The notes: generated by a model not told the origin, from the sequence alone. 64,000 bases of DNA from Pachyseris speciosa (GCA_016490735.1 JAEMWC010000130.1:103501-167500); one strand, 5' to 3'; numbered from the stretch's first letter, positions 1 through 11,659 are shown. Numbers and translations are program-made.

Positions 1-235
1 TTGAATATTCCGTGCATCGTCGGAATCAGGCGCATGGTTCGTGCATGTACCTTTGAAATAAATGCATACGTCATGAGATTAAGCGTCCTGCGCGGCCTTA
101 AGCCGCTAAATTGGTGGTATCCATCACTTTTCCTTTTTTTAATTTGTTCATCACCAGTTCACCTGAATTCTTGCAGGCTGATTGTATGTACTGAAACCCG
201 CTAATTATAAAGTGTCTGGGACTGGTTTTGTTCGT
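1..235. other. Unassigned flank
   Basis: AT-rich sequence with no recognisable gene or repeat. The open frame from position 1 has no domain and no splice signals I would trust. Confidence 0.5.
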
Positions 236-241
236 AATAGG

Positions 242-684
242 CAGGGGCTCCCAACGAGCCAAATCAACCAAAAGCTGTAGAGACGCATTTTTAAGTACTT
301 TATGGTGTTTGAAGTCTCTTTAAAGTGATGTTTTCATAAGCTAAAAGAATTTCATCTGTTCGGATTCCCTAGCTGAAATTTTTAATTGCCCGAAAATGTT
401 AGGGAACAAAATCTTCCTTTGAGAAAATAGAAGCTGAAATGCACTTTCCACGAACTTTCTAGGGAACAATTTCCGAAAATGTTAGCTGACGTTTTTGACT
501 GCCAAAAACAGCAGTTACGACCTTTCCGAAAACCTCAGGGGCTATGATTTCCCAATTGCGAATCTTTTAGGCCACGTTTTTGTTATGAAAATCCGAGTGT
601 ACTCTTTAATCGACGCCGAAAGCCCCAGGCGAACTACCCTCCACCGAACAGATATCTACCGAAACTTATCGTTGGGTGTCCCTG
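242..684 (+). mobile_element. MITE, CAGGGGC family, copy 1
   Basis: A 443 bp element beginning CAGGGGCTCCCAACGA and ending TCGTTGGGTGTCCCTG, which are inverted copies of each other. It is flanked on both sides by AATAGG (236-241 and 685-690), a 6 bp target duplication. Three more copies lie at 4079-4515, 32449-32895 and 39015-39443. No transposase is encoded, so it is non-autonomous. The CAGGGG terminus suggests a hAT-like family, although a 6 bp duplication is shorter than the usual 8 bp. A 64-codon open frame inside is conserved between copies only because the element is repeated. Confidence 0.88.
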
Positions 685-690
685 AATAGG

Positions 691-1488
691 AGGGAGCGAG
701 GCTGATATTCTAACTTATTTTCCCAAGGGATAGTAGAGTTGACATTATTGAAATAACAGTAGGAGAAAATTAGCTGTTATTCCGCCAGTGGGGGATCAGG
801 GTAATATTTCCTTCACGACTAACCCTCGTGGAATCCACTTCACAAACCAACAAACGAATTAATTAACCTTAGCAATGTTCCACTCGTTTTAAATACTGAA
901 TGGATAGGGAAAGCATTGAGTTTCTCTCAGTTTCACAGTGCAAAAAAACAAGACAACTTTACCAGTCACGTTTCTTCAGGACTGAACGTGGACGGAACCA
1001 AATGCAAGACGACCTTTTCAATTAGCGAAATCATACTTTGAATTGTTTCAAATGTCCTTTTGAACCTGATGCCACGCCGTTCTCTTATTCGCCCGTTGGT
1101 CTTGTTGCTGCATTTTCTTTGAAGATTTTCTTCTCTCTTTCCCAAAGCGAAGAGTGCAATGCAACTTAGCAAATTTTCAAATGATCCCACTGAGGCTAAA
1201 CGTAACACCATGACTGCTTATCAAAAAGGCAAGAATTTTTATTGCCAAGCTAATTGACCATGTGGAAATGACAACACATATTTTAAGAATATATACTGAT
1301 TCTATTGTCAAGCGATCGCGGCACGCGTATAGATCACAATTCATGAGGTGTAGAAGACAAAAACATATGTTTGCTCTCGGTCGCCAAAGAAAAATATGCA
1401 CGTTTATCAACCTCACCATCTGAGAAACAAGCAGACCCCTCGCAGATGTGTAATTTTATATTCCCATAAGCATTGTTGTGGAAATGTC
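691..1488. other. Non-coding stretch
   Basis: No gene, RNA or clear repeat structure is visible. Short open frames on both strands lack domains and splice context. Confidence 0.4.
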
Positions 1489-1600
1489 CTCAAATTAGAA
1501 ACGATGACATGGAAAAAGGAAATGTCATTCGTATTTTTTTCTTTTTTGATTCTCAAATTAGAAACGATGACATGGAAAGAGGAAATGTCATTCGTACTTT
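1489..1600. repeat. 63 bp tandem duplication with hairpin
   Basis: Two tandem copies (starting 1489 and 1552) of a unit containing CTCAAATTAGAAACGATGAC followed by GGAAATGTCATTCGT. The ACGATGACAT and ATGTCATTCGT halves are near inverted repeats, so each unit can form a hairpin. Confidence 0.75.
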
Positions 1601-1701
1601 TTTTTCTTGATTCAACTGACAAAACGAATAGATTTATTGCATATACATCATTCACACTCTTCAAAAATAGTTGAGTTAAGTTAATTTCCTTGAAAAGGAT
1701 G

Positions 1702-1898
1702 TAGTACGGTGGAACTCTGCCCTACACATGTCCCTACGGACACCCGCTTAATACGGACACGCTCTTATAACGGACAGTTTTCTTTGTTCCGACAACTAAA
1801 AAGATAATATATTTTCACTTAAATTAACCCGCTTAATACTGACACGAACACTTTGGCATGTCCCTTTGGTGTCCTATTGACGAGGTTCCACTGTGCTA
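1702..1898. mobile_element. Short TIR element (mariner/pogo-like MITE)
   Basis: About 197 bp bounded by TAGTACGGTGGAACTCTG and CGAGGTTCCACTGTGCTA, imperfect inverted repeats, with internal repeats of a CGCTTAATACGGACAC type motif. TA at both ends fits a Tc1/mariner/pogo-type TA target, but that class is inferred. A related fragment with 'cggacacc' motifs lies near 52650-52735. Confidence 0.55.
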
Positions 1899-2461
1899 TT
1901 AACATTTTTTTCAAACTTGGCACATGCATGGGACAAAAAAAGCAATAAAAAGATGGGGTCACCGTGCTTGTTTTCGCCCTGCATGCCCGTTATTCTAAGT
2001 GTTTCTTTTTTACGGAGTTGCGCGAGAAATGTTCGAAACCTGAAACCAAAAAACCAATTGTGATTGTAATTTATGTGACGCCATTAATTATACGCCATGC
2101 AAATATAGGGAATAATCTTAAAAGGACTGTTTTGTTTTCACAGAAAAGGCACTGAATAGTCAGTCTCACGAAAAACAACACTTTGGACGAACCAATGATA
2201 ACCATTCTTTCTTTCCTGTAAACGAGAAAACAAAAATTCCGTTCAAATGGCGATGTCATAGTTCCCTTTAACCACAGCTGAAACGAACCGTTTATTTTCA
2301 AAGGTGTAACCCCAGATATTTATCAGTATTCTGAACAGAAACCCTGAAGAGCAGTATAGCAGCGATCGCAATTTTCATCATGTTTTATGATTACCTTTCT
2401 TGTACCTTTCTTGTAAGCGGACTAACCCTTGTGTCAAGCTCTATACTGACTGGTTAGTTAT
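1899..2461. other. Non-coding stretch
   Basis: AT-rich DNA with poly-A and poly-T runs. I see no gene, and no repeat that recurs in the window. Confidence 0.4.
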
Positions 2462-2600
2462 AGCGGAGCTCCGACGGCCCGAAGGGCCGTCAAGCGGAGC
2501 ACCATACCTATAGTAACCCGTCAACTGCTTTTCTCATGATAAAAATGGCTAGCGGTATTGCTCGTGGGCGCGTACGCACGACGACGACGACGACGGAGTC

Positions 2601-2631
<31 letters not shown>

Positions 2632-2795
2632 CATAATAATCCAACATGGCGGCCATACTCCACCTGGCCCAGCTGACCAGCTACTTTACAGCGTACGTCT
2701 TTGATACTGGACATCCATCTTATAGCCAATTGACACCTGTCAAAACAAGGTATCTGCTGACCAGTGTAACGTGACCATATCGCGGGCTCAAGTTA
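2462..2795 (+). repeat. AGCGGAGCTCC repeat, 5' part, copy A
   Basis: Starts with AGCGGAGCTCC and runs through an (ACG)n tract near 2576-2598 to 'cgggctcaagttaag'. A second copy is at 7039-7365 with high identity. Copy A carries an extra perfect palindrome, GACGGCCC-GAA-GGGCCGTC (about 2472-2490), that copy B lacks. The matching opposite end, GGAGCTCCGCTTTTAGG or variants, appears near 5297, 6959 and 9179, so the full repeat may be a longer AGCGGAGCTCC-bounded element. Confidence 0.75.
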
Positions 2796-4078
2796 AGACC
2801 TCATCGAGGTCAGCTGTTTTTTTTTAAGTTGACCGCTGACCAGGTACTTGCTTTCGATTGGATCGCAGGCTCAAGTCAGGTGTGGGACACCCAAACCAAA
2901 TCGAGGCCTTTAAAATTTTTCGCGCGCTTTCTGCGGCTCGTAATTTCACATTCAGTTGGTTTCTTTATTTTGAGCAAAACAACTTCATCTTCTTCGATCG
3001 AAGTTTGTCTTTCGCGTAAAAAGCATAAAGATCAAGAACTTGTCAAAAGATACCCCGGAAGGTGAATTTTCAAGTGATGAAAGGAAGGACGAAAGATTTT
3101 TCTCAGGAAAAGCTTCAAAGATTGTGCGGTTGAAAACAATATAATTCAGCGCTTCAAGGGCTTTCACTTCACCGCGGTATCTTGCATCTCACCAAGAAAA
3201 GTCACTTAACAGTTCACCGGTATTAATGGGAGGAATGAGTAGCTCAAACTCTGTGGAAAAAGCTCTTTCTTTGGACAAACCGTTTGCTATTTTTGCGGAT
3301 GCTTGTTTTTACTTTACTGAAGCTTACGCATTTTCAAGTGGTAGAAACCTCTACAACACAGCGCAGGACAGTGAGGTAAATTAAACAACTAGAAGCTTAA
3401 CATTTGGTTTAATCCTTGTTACTTTTGTTCAGGAATGAAACTTGTATTTTTCTCTCGAATGGATATAAATAACAATCATCTGTACTCGTTTTGGACGCAA
3501 AGAAGTAGTTGAATTGTTTGTTTGTTTTGTTACGTTGTTTTCTTTGCAAGCGAACGAGTGTTTTTACTCGGCTTGGCTGACTGTTTTTCGACCTTGGTTC
3601 CTCAATAGCGTTAAGAAACTTTTGCCCTTATCTTATCAACACGTAATCGCAATGAGTCCTCGTAAAATTAAGCATTAAAGGCGGAAACTCAAGCTCGAGT
3701 AAAAATAAAAAATCCGATCAAATGCATGTGCATGTGCACTTCTCAAAATCTGACATTAAGTTGTCAAAATGCTGCCAAAACAGTCAAAACCCAGCGCGCT
3801 TCACTTCGTCAAGTCTTTAAGAGATCTTCGTCGAAAGCAGCCTGTAAACAACAACTAAGTTTCGCCGTCTTTAAACATGTCGGCTTAATTTGTTTGAACC
3901 GGTAAGAATCAGCGTTTGGATGTTAAAAACAGCGAAATGGGTTGACTGGCTGGCTGGTTTTGATAAATTTTAAAGTGGACGGGTCTGCGAGAGAAATGCT
4001 CGTTTGGTTTGGCAAGCGCTTTCTTCGTTATCTGGATGATGTTTTGCCACTGAGAATCATTAATTGAAGAAGGTTCTT
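2796..4078. other. Interior of the AGCGGAGCTCC repeat; no gene seen
   Basis: Probably the interior of the dispersed repeat that begins at 2462 and ends near 5311. No coding domain is recognised. A MITE is inserted at its right end. Confidence 0.35.
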
Positions 4079-4515
4079 CAGGGGCACCCAACGAGCCAAA
4101 TCAACCAAAAGCTGTAGAAAGGAATTTTTAAGTCCCTTATGGTGTTTGAAGTCTGTTTAAAGCGATGTTTTCATAAGCTAGAAGAAGTTCATCTGTTCGG
4201 ATTCCCTAGCTGAAATTCTAATTGCCCGAAAATGTTAGGGAACAAAATCTTCCTTGGAGAAAATGCAAGCTGAAATGAACTTTCCACGAACTTCCTAGAG
4301 AACTATTTTCTTTCCGAAAATGCTAGCTGACGTTTTTGACTGCCAAAAATAGCAATTATGAACTTTCCGAAAACCTCAGGGGCTAATATTTCCCAATTTC
4401 GAATCTTTTAGGCCACGTTTTAGTTACGAAAAACCGAGTGCACTCTTTAATCGACACCGAAAGCGCAAGGCGAACTACCCTCCACCGAACAGAAACTTGT
4501 CGTTGGGTGCCCCTG
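4079..4515 (+). mobile_element. MITE, CAGGGGC family, copy 2
   Basis: A 437 bp copy of the family at 242-684, same orientation, bounded by CAGGGGCACCCAACGA and TCGTTGGGTGCCCCTG. It is flanked by GTTCTT at 4073-4078 and 4516-4521. Confidence 0.9.
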
Positions 4516-4521
4516 GTTCTT

Positions 4522-5340
4522 CGGAAGACATGGGAAGTAACAGTAAAACCATCAAAGCACTTAAGTGTTTTGTGTAAGCCAAGGAAAGATTTGGTGGGAA
4601 ATGGCTCTATTATTCAGCTCTGTCGCATTCCGAGTGATTGCTGTCTCAGTGATTCCTATTGACTGCTCTAAACGATCAGGTGCGGACCTCTTTTTTGTCT
4701 TTCCTACGGACATTTATGTCAAATTTGCTAAGAAATTTTTCTAGCTTAATACAAGATAGTTTTGTTACTGGTCTAATTTCTCCACCTTCTCCAAGAATCT
4801 TCGAAGAAATATTATTCGTATTGTGCTTTGTTTTCTTGTAATATGTTTGTTGTTCTATTGTTTCTAAACCGCGGTCAATTCCTGTTGACTGCTGTAAACG
4901 AAGAGTTTGTACAATTTATTTTCTTTTCTATGGGCATTTATGTCAAAATAAATACCGATTTTCCTAGCTTTATCAGTACAAGCTATTTTAATTACTAGCT
5001 AGTCTTGTTTAATTTCTCCACCTTCTCCTTCTTCGAGCAAAACCTCGCCGGCATCGTACTTTGTTCGCTTGTAGTGTTTTTGTTTTGTTTTGTTTTTTTT
5101 GATCCGCTTTGAATCCCTTTACGCTTTCATCTGAAAGTAGTTAGGACTCAAGAATGTCTGTCTTTTTTTTTTCTTTTTTTTTCTTGCAAACGTTTACTAT
5201 CGAAAACTCTTCGTTTTCCCTGCTGCTGCTCAATTTTTTTGGACACAAATTAAACTGGCCCAAATAAACTCTTGCGAAGTTGCTCGGTGAGAGTGTGCAG
5301 CTCCGATTCTAGGCTTGGCGTGGCTAAATATATATATGGC
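4522..5340. other. Repeat interior and right end; no gene
   Basis: Contains a loosely duplicated stretch (about 4660-4860 and 4880-5060) sharing 'tttatgtcaaat' and 'tttctccaccttctcc' blocks. It ends with an AGCTCCGATTCTAGGC terminus at about 5297-5315 followed by a TA-rich run. I see no coding potential. Confidence 0.4.
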
Positions 5341-5745
5341 CTTCAGCTTTTCTTTTTTTAATCGCTACATAACACACTGGAATGGTGTTCCATCGAACAT
5401 CACGCATGCACCTTCTTTAAGCAGTTTTAAGTCCTATCTATTACATTATTAGTGTCAATTTTAAATCAGATGTAGCTTGTGAGTGACAAGTATGTAATTT
5501 AATTAGGTTTGCTTTGGATTACTTCATAATTTTTAGTCTCAATCTCAAATCAGGGGTGACTTGTAAGAGACAAGTATTTGATTTAATTTGATTAGGTTAG
5601 CTTTGGGCCACGTTTTAGATAATATTCTTTGTATGGGAATTTAGTTTCTCCCAATTATCCTCCAGTCATGCACTTTTTTGTTTCGTATCAACTTAGTTGT
5701 ATTCGCATGACAAAGTGTTATTAAACTTAAAACTTAAAATTAGAC
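5341..5745 (+). mobile_element. LINE 3' end fragment, copy 1
   Basis: The first ~95 bases read in one frame as a reverse-transcriptase C-terminal tail (THWNGVPSNITHAPSLSSFK, then a stop), a typical end of CR1/L2-group ORF2 proteins. A 3' untranslated region follows and ends in 'ttaaacttaaaacttaaaa'. The element is strongly 5'-truncated, the normal fate of LINE insertions. Confidence 0.7.
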
Positions 5746-6990
5746 TTAAAGTAAGCTCTTTCTCATCAATGTACACATCCTTTGGACTTCCTTCTCCTGC
5801 ATACAGTCTTTCAATTAATTTTATTAGTAGCTGGTCACACCAATCTTGTGGGATGTTTGGATGACATTTGGCATTAATGTTTAATGGAATCTCTGATGTT
5901 TGATGAAGTATGTTAAGATCAAGTTAAGATGGCTAACACAGATTTCCAGCACTTTTGCTTTGATGAATCACCTTGATAGTGGTATCAACCAAATGCCCAA
6001 TATATTATTATCAAGTTGTTTGGTCTTGCACTTAACTGGCCAGAAGAGCAGCTGGATTTCTTTTTGAAAACACTGTAGGTGCATTGAGTGATGAGCTTAA
6101 TGTTAGCAAGCATTTTTTTTTTTTGTGATAGTAAGGTCAAGAAGTAATTGATCAAAAGAAATATCTTGGTCTTAATTCATGGCATCTAAATATTTTTATT
6201 GATTTCCATGTATCTTTCTTTCATAATTTTTGTGAGGCATACATATATCCAGAGAATACACAATTTCTGATTTCTGACTGTCTCATGGGAGGCTGTGGAT
6301 AATTGAAATTGCATTCATTATGAAGTGATGATCTGAATTGAATCACTATATATCTGATGTGATACTGATTCCAAGGAGCAAGCACCAGGCTTCTCCACCA
6401 ATTTCTAGTGGCTCTAAACCATACCTAAGTAGCTAAGTATGTAACTGAGTTGCCTACAGTTGAACGGGGAAACAGACCTGTCCTTAGGTATTGCTCTAAG
6501 ATGTTAAGAAATGTTTTGTTTTAAAACTTTATAGATGAAAACTAGCGTTGCAGTTTCTTTTTTACACAAGGTATTAAAGATTATTTTTAAAAATACCTAC
6601 CTCAATATTTTTATTTTGCTTTTTTAACATCTCCAAACTCAGTTTGGAAAGGAATTTTTATTACCTTACTCAATAGAACGCTTGTTTTTAGGGGGGGAGG
6701 AGGGGGGTGGGGGTCCAAATCCGTAAAAGGGGATTCATATCTGCTAGCAGTTCTGGACTAGGGGGTCCAAATCTGATCCACAAGCAGATCTGGACTGGAG
6801 GGTGCAAATCCACGTGGGGTCCAAATCCACTGTGCCACTGGCTCAGATCACCTTTCCATACTATTTTCTACAGCATTGGGTCTGTAGCTTGAGTGAGGTC
6901 AGATGGGTGATATGACAAGCAGACTATATGTAAATGCCAGTAGAAAAAGAATGCTTTTGGAGCTCCGCTTTTAGGCTTGGCTAAATATAT
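5746..6990 (+). repeat. Duplicated ~1.3 kb segment, copy 1
   Basis: Closely matches 7905-9213, including a G-rich block with repeated 'ggtccaaatc' (about 6690-6830) and the terminal 'ggagctccgcttttaggcttgg'. Relative to copy 2 it has a deletion near 5920 that breaks the open frame discussed at 7851-8171. Confidence 0.75.
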
Positions 6991-7038
6991 ATATTAAAAA
7001 CTGTGGGTGTGTCGGTGCTAAATGGACGACTCGGTTTT

Positions 7039-7365
7039 AGCGGAGCTCAAGCGGAGCACCATACCTACAGAAACCCGTCAACTGCTTTTCTCATGGTAAA
7101 AATGGCTAGCGGTATTGCTCGTGGGCGCGTACGCACGACGACGACGACCACGACGACGGAGTCGCACAATAATTAATAATATCCTAATAATAATCATAAC
7201 AATCCAACATGGCGGCCATACTCCACCTGGCCCAGCTGACCAGCTAGTATTCAGCGTACGTCTTTAATACTGGGCATCCATCTTATAGCCAATTGACACC
7301 TGTCAAAACAAAGTATCCGTTGGCCAGTGTCACGTGACCATTTCGCGGGCTCAAGTTAAGGGCTC
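7039..7365 (+). repeat. AGCGGAGCTCC repeat, 5' part, copy B
   Basis: Second copy of the segment at 2462-2795. It lacks the GACGGCCC-GAA-GGGCCGTC palindrome and has an interrupted (ACG)n tract. It sits directly between the two copies of the ~1.7 kb LINE-tail unit. Confidence 0.75.
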
Positions 7366-7469
7366 GTGCGTATACCGAGAAAATACAAGTGACTCGTGGG
7401 ATATTCCACGGTGTACCACGAGAAAGCGTTACATAACTAGTATATATGGCCTTCAGCTTTTCTGTTTTT

Positions 7470-7905
7470 AATCGCTACATAACGGACTGGAATTATGTTC
7501 CATCGAACATCATGAATGCACCTTCTTTAAGCAGTTTTAAGTCCTATCTGTTACATCATTTGTGTCAATTTTAAATCAGATGTAGCTTGTGAGTGACAAG
7601 TACGTAATTTAATTAGGTTAACTTTGGATTGTATTTCAATTTTACTTCTTAATTTTTAGTGTCAATCTCAAATCAGGGGTGACTTGTAAGAGACAAGTAT
7701 TCGATTAATTTGATTACGTTAGCTTTGGGCCACGTTTAAATTTCACCTCTTAGTTTTTAGAATGTGTAATATTAGATAATATTCTTTGTATGGGCATTTA
7801 CTTTCTCCCAATTATTCTCCAGTCATGCACTTTTTTTGTTTTGTATCAACTTAGCTGTATTCGCATGACAAAGTATTATTAAACTTAAAACGTAAAATTA
7901 AACTT
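7470..7905 (+). mobile_element. LINE 3' end fragment, copy 2
   Basis: Homologous to 5341-5745. It reads DWNYVPSNIMNAPSLSSFKS in the reverse-transcriptase tail, but here the stop codon is lost. The 3' untranslated region and its 'ttattaaacttaaaac' end are preserved. The copy and its right neighbour were duplicated together with copy 1. Confidence 0.68.
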
Positions 7906-8171
7906 AAAGTAAGCTCTTTCTCATCAATGTACACATCCTTTGGACTTCCTTCTCCTGCATACAGTCTTTCAATTAATTTTATTATTAGCTGATCACACCA
8001 ATCTTGTGGGATGTTTGGATGACATTTGGCATCAATGTTTAATGGGATTTCTGATGTTTGATGAAGTATGTTGTGCAATTTCAAATGTACATGGAGAAAT
8101 GTGAGACTAGTCCTCACCTTTCTTGCAAAATAGAAAATCAAGTTAAGATGGCTAACACGGATTTCCAGCAC
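7851..8171 (-). CDS. Uncharacterised 106-codon open frame in repeat
   Basis: A minus-strand frame of 106 codons inside the second copy of the duplicated unit. Its middle, with CHPNIPQDWCDQLIIKLIER and SPKDVYIDEKELTL, has a natural protein-like composition, so it may be an exon carried in a repeat. The homologous frame in copy 1 (about 5740-5935) is interrupted by a deletion. I do not recognise the family. The alternative is a chance frame, and the N-terminal third looks like one. Confidence 0.25.
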   Translation of the reverse strand: MLEIRVSHLNLIFYFARKVRTSLTFLHVHLKLHNILHQTSEIPLNIDAKCHPNIPQDWCDQLIIKLIERLYAGEGSPKDVYIDEKELTLSLILRFKFNNTLSCEYS

Positions 8172-9213
8172 TTTTTCTTTGATGAATCATTACCTTAAAT
8201 CCTCATACTACATTGTTAATTAACTTAATAGTGGTATCAACCAAATGCCCAATATTTTATTATCAAGTTGCTTGGTCTTGCACTTAGCTGGCCAGAAAAG
8301 CAGCTGAATTTCGTTTTGAAAACACTGAAAGTGCATTGATTGATGAGCTTAATGTTAGCAAGCAGTTTTTTTTGTGATAGTAAGGTCAAGAAGTAATTGA
8401 ACAAAAGAAATATCTTGGGTCTTAATTCATATCATCTAAATATTTTGGTTGATTTCCATGTATCTTTCTTTCATAACTTTTGTGAGGCATACATCTATCC
8501 AGGGGATACACAATTTCTGATTTCCGACTGTCTCATGGGAGGCTGTGGATAATTGAAATTGCATTCATTATGAAGTGATGGTCTGAATCACTATATATCT
8601 GATGTGATACTGATTCAAAGGAGCAGTCACCAGGCTTCTCCACCAATTTCTAGTGGCTCTAAACCATAACTAAGTAGAATACAGTTGAACGAGGAAACAG
8701 ACCTGTCCTTAGGTATTGCTCTAACATGTTAACAAATGTTTTGTTTTAAAAATTTATAGATGCAAACTAACGTTGCAGGTTCTTAATTTTACACAGGGTA
8801 TTAAAGATTATTTTAAAAAAAACCTACTTCAATATTTTTATTTTGCTTTTTTAACATCTCCAAACTCAATTTACAAAGGAACTTTTATCACCTTACTCAA
8901 TAGAACGCTTGTTTTTAGTAGGGGTGGGGTCCAAATCCGTAAAAGGGGATTCATATCTGCTAGCAGTTCTGGACTAGGGGGTCCAAAATCTAATCCACAA
9001 GCAGATCTGGACTGGAGGGTGCAAATCCGCGGGGAGGTCAAATCCATTGTGCCACTGGCTCAGATCACCTTTCCATACTATTTTTTTACAGCATTGGGTC
9101 TGTAGCATGAGTGAGGTCAGATGGGTGATATGACAAGCAGACTATATGCAAATGCCAGTAATAAAAAAGAGTACTTTTGGAGCTCCGCTTTTAGGCTTGG
9201 CTAAATATATATA
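7906..9213 (+). repeat. Duplicated ~1.3 kb segment, copy 2
   Basis: Partner of 5746-6990, ending in the same 'ggagctccgcttttaggcttggctaaat' region followed by a TA run. Most differences between the copies are point changes and small indels, so the duplication is not recent. Confidence 0.75.
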
Positions 9214-9800
9214 TATTAACTTAACCCTTTGCATCCTAACCACGCATATACAGCAGCCGTGGAAATACCGCTTTCGCTTTAATGATTTATTTCTTGTTTA
9301 ATTTTGTCAGAACGTCATAACAATGTGTGAATAGCACCAACTGGTGTTTTTTGCAACTATTACAGCCAAAAATACCGACTACAATACCCGATTTTTTGCT
9401 GCATAGCACCGTTTGTTTGGCAACAAACACCAAAATGCCAGTCTTTTGACCAAAGAACAGCACCAAAAATTACATTTTCAAAAATCAAAATTCTACATTT
9501 ACAGCAAACCTTAAAGCTATACCTTGGCATCTGGATGGAAATTTTCCTCTCACTTTTTCCGCGGGCCACGCTTTAGCCATTTTATTGGAGCCAATCTCGC
9601 GTATCTCAAGTTGTCTTGTTCACGCCCGAAAAGAATTCTGGGAACGTCAACTATTCGACGAGCATAGAACCCTTCCATTTCCTATTTGAAAGTTTATTTG
9701 AAAGTGTCGGGCCACCCAATACTACCAGGAAAATATGACGTCGACTGAACTTTTTACCAGTCAAAACTAGCCCAAATTGCCTTGGTAGGTCTTGGAATCC
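9214..9800. other. Non-coding stretch
   Basis: AC/AA-rich sequence with many 'accaaaa' and 'caccgtttg' words. It resembles a dispersed repeat in composition, but no second copy is in the window. No gene is seen. Confidence 0.4.
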
Positions 9801-9885
9801 TTCTATTCTATTCTATTCTATTCTATTCTATTCTATTCTATTCTATTCTATTCTATTCTATTCTATTCTATTCTATTCTATTCTA
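9801..9885. repeat. (TTCTA)17 microsatellite
   Basis: Seventeen uninterrupted TTCTA units. The open frame that crosses it is a product of the repeat. Confidence 0.98.
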
Positions 9886-10070
9886 CAAAGTGAGCAGCGA
9901 GACAGCTTCGAACGGTTATCGACCGCTCATTCAGCAAGAAACCGTCTCTCACCTCTGGTCTCTTTCAAAGGCTTGCCTTTACCCACATTCCAGCTTAATG
10001 ATGCCAGCCTGGGGGCCTTTGTGGAGGAAAATGGCTCGAAAAACACTTATAAAGCGAAACAACGGCCGCT
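9886..10070 (+). repeat. Dispersed repeat, copy 1
   Basis: Shares blocks such as 'tctctcacctctg' and 'cattccagcttaatgatgcc', and the stretch through 'gaaaatgcctcgaaaacac', with the minus strand of 52905-53110. The two are old diverged copies of one family. Confidence 0.6.
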
Positions 10071-10926
10071 AATGTGCATGACGTCACACCTTAGTTCGAG
10101 CCCACAGTGTCACAAGACTGCAGTTATTTTCATCACAACTCCTTATATGGAGAGGATACATACATACATACATACATAAACTTTATAAAAGCGTCAAGGT
10201 ATTTAGCTAAGAGCTAATTGTGGACACTATAAATAAATAAATAAAATGAATACAATATAAGTATATGTAAAGATTAGATAAGTATAAGGATTAGGGCTCC
10301 AGACTAATTACCAAAATAAATTGCAGTAACTCAGGAGCCAAAAGGTTATAGGAACATTTTACATCACGTGACCTGGGTATTTGACACCACCAGCAAAAAG
10401 CAATAGCCAGCCTTAACTCAAACCTGAGGTTATTGTCAAGGCTTAGAGTTAGGTTAAGGGCTAGGGTTAGGGCTAGGTTGGGGCTAGGGTTAGGGTTGGA
10501 GTTTGGACATCAACAAGTCACTTGGCAAGCATTCTCACCGCACTGCAACACCCTAGACCCAGGGGAGCTAGCCTAGCCTAGGGGTGCTGTGTCTATTGAA
10601 TCAAAAATAGTTTGCCATAAAACGATAATTTTAAAACTGACCACCCACCTCACTTGCACTTTGCGCTTAGGTTTGACCTGGAACTCTTGAAGCCTTGTAA
10701 CAACAACCCTCCAACTCTAAATCCTTATACTTTGCTTAGATTAACAGCAAACGTTCTAGTGTTACTAGTACTAAAACGTATCATTAGTTTCCAGCGTTTG
10801 CGATATGAAAATGTCAAATGACTGGCAAATGCAAAATTTGATTAACACAACTAAGAGGCTACTTGGAGAGGGAATATTTAAAGTGGGCGCCATTTTATGC
10901 ACGACCGAGCAAATGAGAGAATGGGG
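10071..10926. other. Non-coding stretch with microsatellites
   Basis: Holds a short (CATA)n run near 10157-10180, an AAATA run near 10215-10245 and a degenerate telomere-like patch (separate entry). No gene is recognised. Confidence 0.4.
10437..10500 (+). repeat. Degenerate telomere-like repeat
   Basis: Contains several TTAGGG-like units mixed with GGCTAGGGTTAGGG and TTGGGG variants. It resembles an interstitial remnant of the metazoan telomere repeat, but units are irregular and it could be a chance G-rich microsatellite. Confidence 0.5.
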
Positions 10927-11065
10927 CTAGTGACGTCATTCCAGGGCATTGCTCGCGTCGCTTTGGTTTATACTGCATGAGATCAAGCGTTTTCAGGGTT
11001 TAGTATTTTGGCGAAAGATCTTTTGTTTGACTAAAAAAATAATGCGATTATCAAATCTATTCATA

Positions 11066-11620
11066 ATGTCGTCCTGCGATGCTGGCTTTGACTCTAGCTC
11101 GGATTCCGAGGCCGTAGAAACGGATGTCGAGTACAACTTAAGCCTGGTTTTCACTAGCGACGCAAGCACAAGCGCAAGCATAAGCGCAAGCACAAGAGCG
11201 CTTATTTCACTGTGAAAACGGGCTTAACGTAAGCATAAGCATAAGCATAAGCGCAAGCACAAGCGCAAGGATCAAAATTTTCCTTTTCCTTGTGCTTGCG
11301 TTTATGCCTCCGTTCGCTTGCGTAGTGTTCGTTTTCACTTGGCATAAGCTACTTATGCTGGCGCTTATGGTTGCGCTTGGGCTTGCGTCGCTATTGAAAA
11401 CCAGGGTTCTCAAATGCGAGCGAACAAATAGCCTCAGATGACGAGGAATTGGAGATTTCTATGCAAATGCGCGCCAGATAGCAGACGAGGAATGGCTGGC
11501 TCACAATGAAGCAGAAAGGAAAATGGAGGAAGAACTAGAAATGAAATTGCAAAAGCGACTAAAGGTGGTAGACGAATATGCTGATTCCTTGCATTTTCTT
11601 CGACGTTTTTGCTCGGGTTC
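11066..11620 (+). pseudogene. Acidic N-terminal open frame, interrupted
   Basis: Begins MSSCDAGFDSSSDSEAVET and is then interrupted by the MITE at 11143-11405. A charged stretch rich in E, K and R follows the MITE (about 11490-11590, with ADEEWLAHNEAERKMEEELE in one frame). The charged helix-forming segment looks protein-derived. I do not recognise the family, and the two pieces belonging to one gene is inference. Confidence 0.3.
11143..11405. mobile_element. MITE with GCGCAAGC subterminal repeats
   Basis: About 263 bp bounded by CCTGGTTTTCACTAGCGACG and its inverted counterpart ending TGAAAACCAGG. Most of both arms is a degenerate array of GCGCAAGC / GCATAAGC units, plus-oriented on the left and inverted on the right. 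No clear target duplication is visible. Confidence 0.75.
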
Positions 11621-11659
11621 GACTCGCGAGCGGACATAAGCGGACCAGCGCGTCTTTCC

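Noticed and set aside
495..689. 64-codon frame conserved in MITE copies (also 32444-32638)
   Set aside because: Conservation follows from the DNA repeat; the frame crosses the MITE terminus and is broken in other copies.
9782..10072. 96-codon frame across the TTCTA repeat
   Set aside because: Mostly SILFY repeats translated from the microsatellite, then a dispersed repeat.
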